Notes under the pieces: generated by a model | What the model saw: only the letters and a program-made list of their open reading frames with translations | What the model was told of the DNA's origin: nothing | Databases searched by the model: none | Position numbers and translations under genes: made by a program | In this document: piece after piece, positions 61,344 to 64,000 of the stretch | How positions within the stretch are numbered: position 1 is the stretch's first letter | Layout: every line of letters begins with the position of its first letter | DNA from: Loktanella sp. IMCC34160 | Lineage (GTDB): Bacteria > Pseudomonadota > Alphaproteobacteria > Rhodobacterales > Rhodobacteraceae | Assembly: GCF_004145845.1 (NCBI RefSeq) | Contig: NZ_SELP01000001.1 | Span: 248,001-312,000, forward strand | Direction of reading: 5' to 3' | DNA: 64,000 bases

Positions 61344-62176
61344 GCGTTGGCGTCATCGCAATCGTCCTCTGCGCGGCCTTCCTGCACGCGCTTTGGAATG
61401 CGCTGGTCAAGGGGGCGGGGGACCGGACGGTCATGCTGGGTCTGATCGCGCTGGGCCATGTGATCCCCGGTGTGGCGCTGGCCGCCAACCTTCCCGCGCC
61501 CGCCCCCGAGTCTTGGATCTATATCCTTGCCTCGACGGTCATTCACTGGGGTTATTACTACCTGCTGAATGCCGCTTACCGCAGTGGCGATCTGTCCGTG
61601 GTCTATCCCGTCGCGCGGGGGGCCGCGCCCTTGATCATCGCCCTTACTGCGTGGCTTTGGGTCGGAGAGGCGCTTCCGCCGGTCGCCTGGTTGGGGATCG
61701 GGGCGATTTCGCTGGGGATCTTCATTTTGGTCCGGCCGGGGAAGGTGGCGCAGGTCCCGCCTGCCGGGTTGCTTGCTGCCTTTGGCACCGCGCTGACCGT
61801 TGCCGCCTATTCCATCGCGGATGGGGTCGGGGTGCGGTTGTCGGGGCAGGCGTTGTCCTATGTCGCCTGGTTGTTCACGGCAGAGGTGTTCGTGGCCGCC
61901 TATGTGCTGGGCACACGGGGCGCGCGGTTGCGGGCGATGGGTGGGCGGACGATTGTGATCGGGATCGCGGGGGGCGTGATCTCTGGCACGGCCTATGCGC
62001 TGGCTCTCTATGCCAAGACGCTTGCACCGCTTGGCATGGTCTCCGCGATGCGCGAAACCTCGGTCATCTTCGCGGCCCTGTTCGGCGTCTTGTGGTTTGG
62101 CGAGGGGCCGAAAGGGCGCAGGCTGTGGTCGGCGGCAATCGTCGCCGGGGGGATTGTCCTAATCGGGCTGGCCTAA
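61340..62176 (+). CDS. EamA/DMT-family transporter
   Basis: This is a 278-aa inner-membrane protein with about ten helices in two EamA halves (AFLHALWNALVKGAGDR; VISGTAYALALYAKTLA). The superfamily moves amino acids, nucleotide sugars and small metabolites. Here it may import or export an aminophosphonate or amino acid by-product; direction is unknown. GTG 61340 lies in the pbfA stop (GTGA overlap), showing it belongs to the same message. Confidence 0.87.
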   Translation: MSVGVIAIVLCAAFLHALWNALVKGAGDRTVMLGLIALGHVIPGVALAANLPAPAPESWIYILASTVIHWGYYYLLNAAYRSGDLSVVYPVARGAAPLIIALTAWLWVGEALPPVAWLGIGAISLGIFILVRPGKVAQVPPAGLLAAFGTALTVAAYSIADGVGVRLSGQALSYVAWLFTAEVFVAAYVLGTRGARLRAMGGRTIVIGIAGGVISGTAYALALYAKTLAPLGMVSAMRETSVIFAALFGVLWFGEGPKGRRLWSAAIVAGGIVLIGLA

Positions 62177-62184
62177 AACCCACA

Positions 62185-62206
62185 TTCACGCACAAAAGCG
62201 CGTGAA
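62185..62206. promoter_or_regulatory. Perfect dyad upstream of deoR
   Basis: TTCACGC (62185-62191) and GCGTGAA (62200-62206) are perfect inverted 7-mers with an 8-base spacer, 9 bp after the EamA stop and 65 bp before deoR. No T-run follows, so an operator (autoregulation) is more likely than a terminator. Confidence 0.45.
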
Positions 62207-62224
62207 ATCCCGTGGTATTCTCTG

Positions 62225-62247
62225 GACATTCGTGGGAATTGGGTGCG
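62225..62247. promoter_or_regulatory. Motif shared with the hydrolase/IMPase promoter
   Basis: GACATTCGTGGGAATTGGGT is the second occurrence of the motif at 53470 (GTGGGAATT core, 16 of 20 positions equal). It lies 24 bp before the deoR start and after the dyad at 62185. Confidence 0.45.
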
Positions 62248-62270
62248 AGACTCTGCCAAGGAGGCCCGAA

Positions 62271-63062
62271 ATGGTCAAGCCAGCCGAACCTCATGCCACC
62301 CATCGCGAGGTGGAGCTTCTGGATACCCTGCGCAGTCTGGGCGGATCGGCCCGCACGGCGGCCCTGGCCGAGGCGCTGGGCGTGTCCGAGGAAACCATTC
62401 GCCGCACGGTCAAGGCGCTTGCCAAGGGCGGATTGGTGCAGCGGGTTCACGGCGGGGTTTACCTGACGAACAAGGATGCGCTGTCGCCTGTTGCGTCACG
62501 TCTTGGCAAGCAGGCGGACGAAAAGCGCCGGATCGCCACCAAGGTCGCGGGGATGATCCCCAACGGGTCTTGCGTGTTTCTGGATGTGGGATCGACCACC
62601 GCCTTTGTCGCCGAGCAATTGAAGGACCACCGGGATCTGACCATCGTGACCAACGCCATCACCCCGGCGCAGTCGCTGGTCGGGCGGGGCGGCAACCGCG
62701 TCTATCTTGCCTGTGGGGAACTGCGCGAGGTTGAAATGGGCACGTTCGGCGCCGACACGGTGGATTTCGTGCGCCGGTTCAACATAGACACCGCCGTGCT
62801 GAGCGTTGATGCCGTGGATGCCCGCAACGGGTTCCTGCTGGCCGGCGCGTTCGAGGCGGAAGTGGCGCGCGCCGTCACCGAATGCGCCCGCCGCCGGATC
62901 GTCGTCGCGGACCATTCTAAATTCGGCCAGACCGCGCCGATCATCGCCTGCGCGCCGGAAAGCGTGGACATGCTGGTCACCGACCGCCCGCTGAAACCGG
63001 TGTTCGAGGCGCGGATGACCGATTGGGGCATTGAAACCGTTGTCGTGAAAAGCCGGATCTAG
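62271..63062 (+). CDS. DeoR-family transcriptional regulator
   Basis: This 263-aa repressor-type regulator has an N-terminal winged helix (HREVELLDTLRSLGGSARTA, LGVSEETIRRTVKALAKGGL, VQRVHGGVYL) and a C-terminal DeoRC sugar-phosphate-sensing domain (FLDVGSTTAFVAEQL, TNAITPAQSL, VVADHSKFGQ). The usual ligands are phosphorylated sugars or glycerol-phosphate. AAGGAGG lies 8 bases before ATG 62271, fixing the start. It stands at the end of the phosphonate operon, 9 bp before the Na/Pi gene. Its likely operator motif is shared with the hydrolase/IMPase promoter. Confidence 0.92.
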   Translation: MVKPAEPHATHREVELLDTLRSLGGSARTAALAEALGVSEETIRRTVKALAKGGLVQRVHGGVYLTNKDALSPVASRLGKQADEKRRIATKVAGMIPNGSCVFLDVGSTTAFVAEQLKDHRDLTIVTNAITPAQSLVGRGGNRVYLACGELREVEMGTFGADTVDFVRRFNIDTAVLSVDAVDARNGFLLAGAFEAEVARAVTECARRRIVVADHSKFGQTAPIIACAPESVDMLVTDRPLKPVFEARMTDWGIETVVVKSRI

Positions 63063-63071
63063 GGCACGGGC

Positions 63072-64000
63072 ATGGCGATCTTGACCTTCCTTGTGCAGCT
63101 GGCCGGGGCGACGATGCTTCTGCTGTTCGCTGTGCGCATGGTTCGCACGGGGATCGAACGGGCTTTTGGTCCCGCCTTTCGCCGGCTTGTCACGGATCCC
63201 GGCCATCCTGCGCGGGCGGTCGGGCTGGGGTTGATCCTGGCGATCATCCTGCAAAGCTCTGCCGCCGTCGCCCTTCTGGTGGCCGGTTTCGCGGGTGCGG
63301 GCGGAGTGACCTTTGGCACCGGGTTGGCCGTTGTCCTTGGGGCCGATCTGGGCTCTGCCCTGCTGATCCAAATCCTGTCGCTGCGGCTGGACGCGCTGGT
63401 GCCCATCTTGCTGGCGCTGGGCGGGTTCTTTTTCCTGAAATCGGAACGACGCGACCTGCGGCAGGCCGGGCGGATCATCCTTGGCATCGCCTTTATCCTG
63501 ATCGCGCTGCGGTTCCTTCGCGAGACCATGGAGCCGATCCGCGACAGCGGGGTCCTGCCCGCCCTGTCGGCCTATCTGGAGCGGGATTTCGTCTCTGCCT
63601 TTCTCGTCGGGGTGGCGCTGGCCTTTGTCATGCATTCCTCGGTCGCGGCGATCCTGATGATCGTGACCGTGGTCGCGATGGGGGCATTGCCCCCCGGTGT
63701 CGGCCTGTCGATCCTGCTGGGCGCGAACCTTGGGTCGGCGCTGATCCCGGTCTGGCTGACGCGGGGGATGGCCCCGGCGGCCCGGCGCATTCCGCTTGCC
63801 AACCTCTTGCTGCGCGGGACGGCGGCGGTGCTTTTGCTGCTGGCGGTCAACCTGACGGGGCTTGCGGTCTTTGGCCACGGGATGGCGGCGGGGCAGGAAT
63901 TGATCCTGCTTCACATCGGGTTCAACGCGCTTGTCGTGATCCTCGGGCTGCCGCTTGGACGGGTGGTGGACCCGATCACACGGACGCTTTTGCCGGATGT
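63072..64000 (+). CDS. Na/Pi cotransporter family protein (cut by window end)
   Basis: The reading frame is open from ATG 63072 to the window edge (309 codons seen). The protein is a PF02690-type Na/Pi cotransporter with repeated QSS-like motifs: AIILQSSAAVALLVAGFAG and AFVMHSSVAAILMIVTVVA, and Gly-Ala-Asn-Leu-Gly segments (LGADLGSALL, LGANLGSALI). The bacterial YjbB homologue exports phosphate. Here it could remove excess Pi released by C-P bond cleavage or take up Pi (inference). It follows deoR by 9 bp on the same strand. The C-terminal part, including any PhoU domain, is outside the window. Confidence 0.88.
   Translation, partial: MAILTFLVQLAGATMLLLFAVRMVRTGIERAFGPAFRRLVTDPGHPARAVGLGLILAIILQSSAAVALLVAGFAGAGGVTFGTGLAVVLGADLGSALLIQILSLRLDALVPILLALGGFFFLKSERRDLRQAGRIILGIAFILIALRFLRETMEPIRDSGVLPALSAYLERDFVSAFLVGVALAFVMHSSVAAILMIVTVVAMGALPPGVGLSILLGANLGSALIPVWLTRGMAPAARRIPLANLLLRGTAAVLLLLAVNLTGLAVFGHGMAAGQELILLHIGFNALVVILGLPLGRVVDPITRTLLPD

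Noticed and set aside
1-64000. tRNA, rRNA, prophage, insertion sequence or integrase
   Set aside because: No cloverleaf, transposase, integrase or phage structural protein could be recognised on either strand.

Overview
The window is about 64 kb of GC-rich, densely coding alphaproteobacterial chromosome. Gene content points to the Rhodobacteraceae/Roseobacter group. Indicators are the ethylmalonyl-CoA pathway genes ecm and ccrA, an RpoH2-type sigma factor behind a TGATCC/TAACA (RpoE-like) promoter, a LuxR/LuxI pair with CtrA-type boxes, an HvrA-type H-NS protein, a Hint-domain protein, and the lppC-rsmI-yraN-gshB and glnD-murJ neighbourhoods. I see no rRNA, tRNA, insertion sequence, prophage or CRISPR array.

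Layout. 0-10 kb: a serine hydroxymethyltransferase-like enzyme divergent from a LysR regulator, deoD, a small secreted JAMM-like protein, an H-NS protein, then ecm, a Hint protein, a PlsB-like acyltransferase and ccrA (acetyl-CoA assimilation). 10-14 kb: quorum-sensing module (71-aa protein, luxR, luxI), a RecD-like helicase and an SDR. 14-22 kb: TIGR02186/TauE pair, then a BMP-type nucleoside ABC transporter operon ending in a second purine nucleoside phosphorylase. 22-28 kb: rimI, tsaB, an Nfu-type protein, CPBP protein, universal stress protein, AbrB transporter, a class IV aminotransferase and yghU. 28-45 kb: housekeeping genes (trpS, an inactive rhomboid, murJ, glnD, a PBP activator, rsmI, yraN, gshB, comM, rpoH2, coaBC).

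45-64 kb: an accessory catabolic region. A phosphonate monoester hydrolase-like enzyme and an OppABCDF-type transporter run leftwards. An inositol-phosphatase-like gene diverges from them. A LysR gene then diverges from phnW-phnA-phnY, a metallophosphodiesterase, pbfA, an EamA transporter, a DeoR regulator and a Na/Pi cotransporter cut by the window end. PhnWAY turns 2-aminoethylphosphonate into acetate and phosphate, and PbfA admits the 1-hydroxy derivative. The added esterases, importer and phosphate permease suggest, as inference, a system for esterified aminophosphonates.

The most interesting non-coding signals are a family of 18-bp palindromes (GGTGGGT-N4-ACCCACC) found only between four convergent gene pairs, CtrA-type sites at the quorum-sensing genes and comM, and a motif shared by the deoR and esterase promoters.
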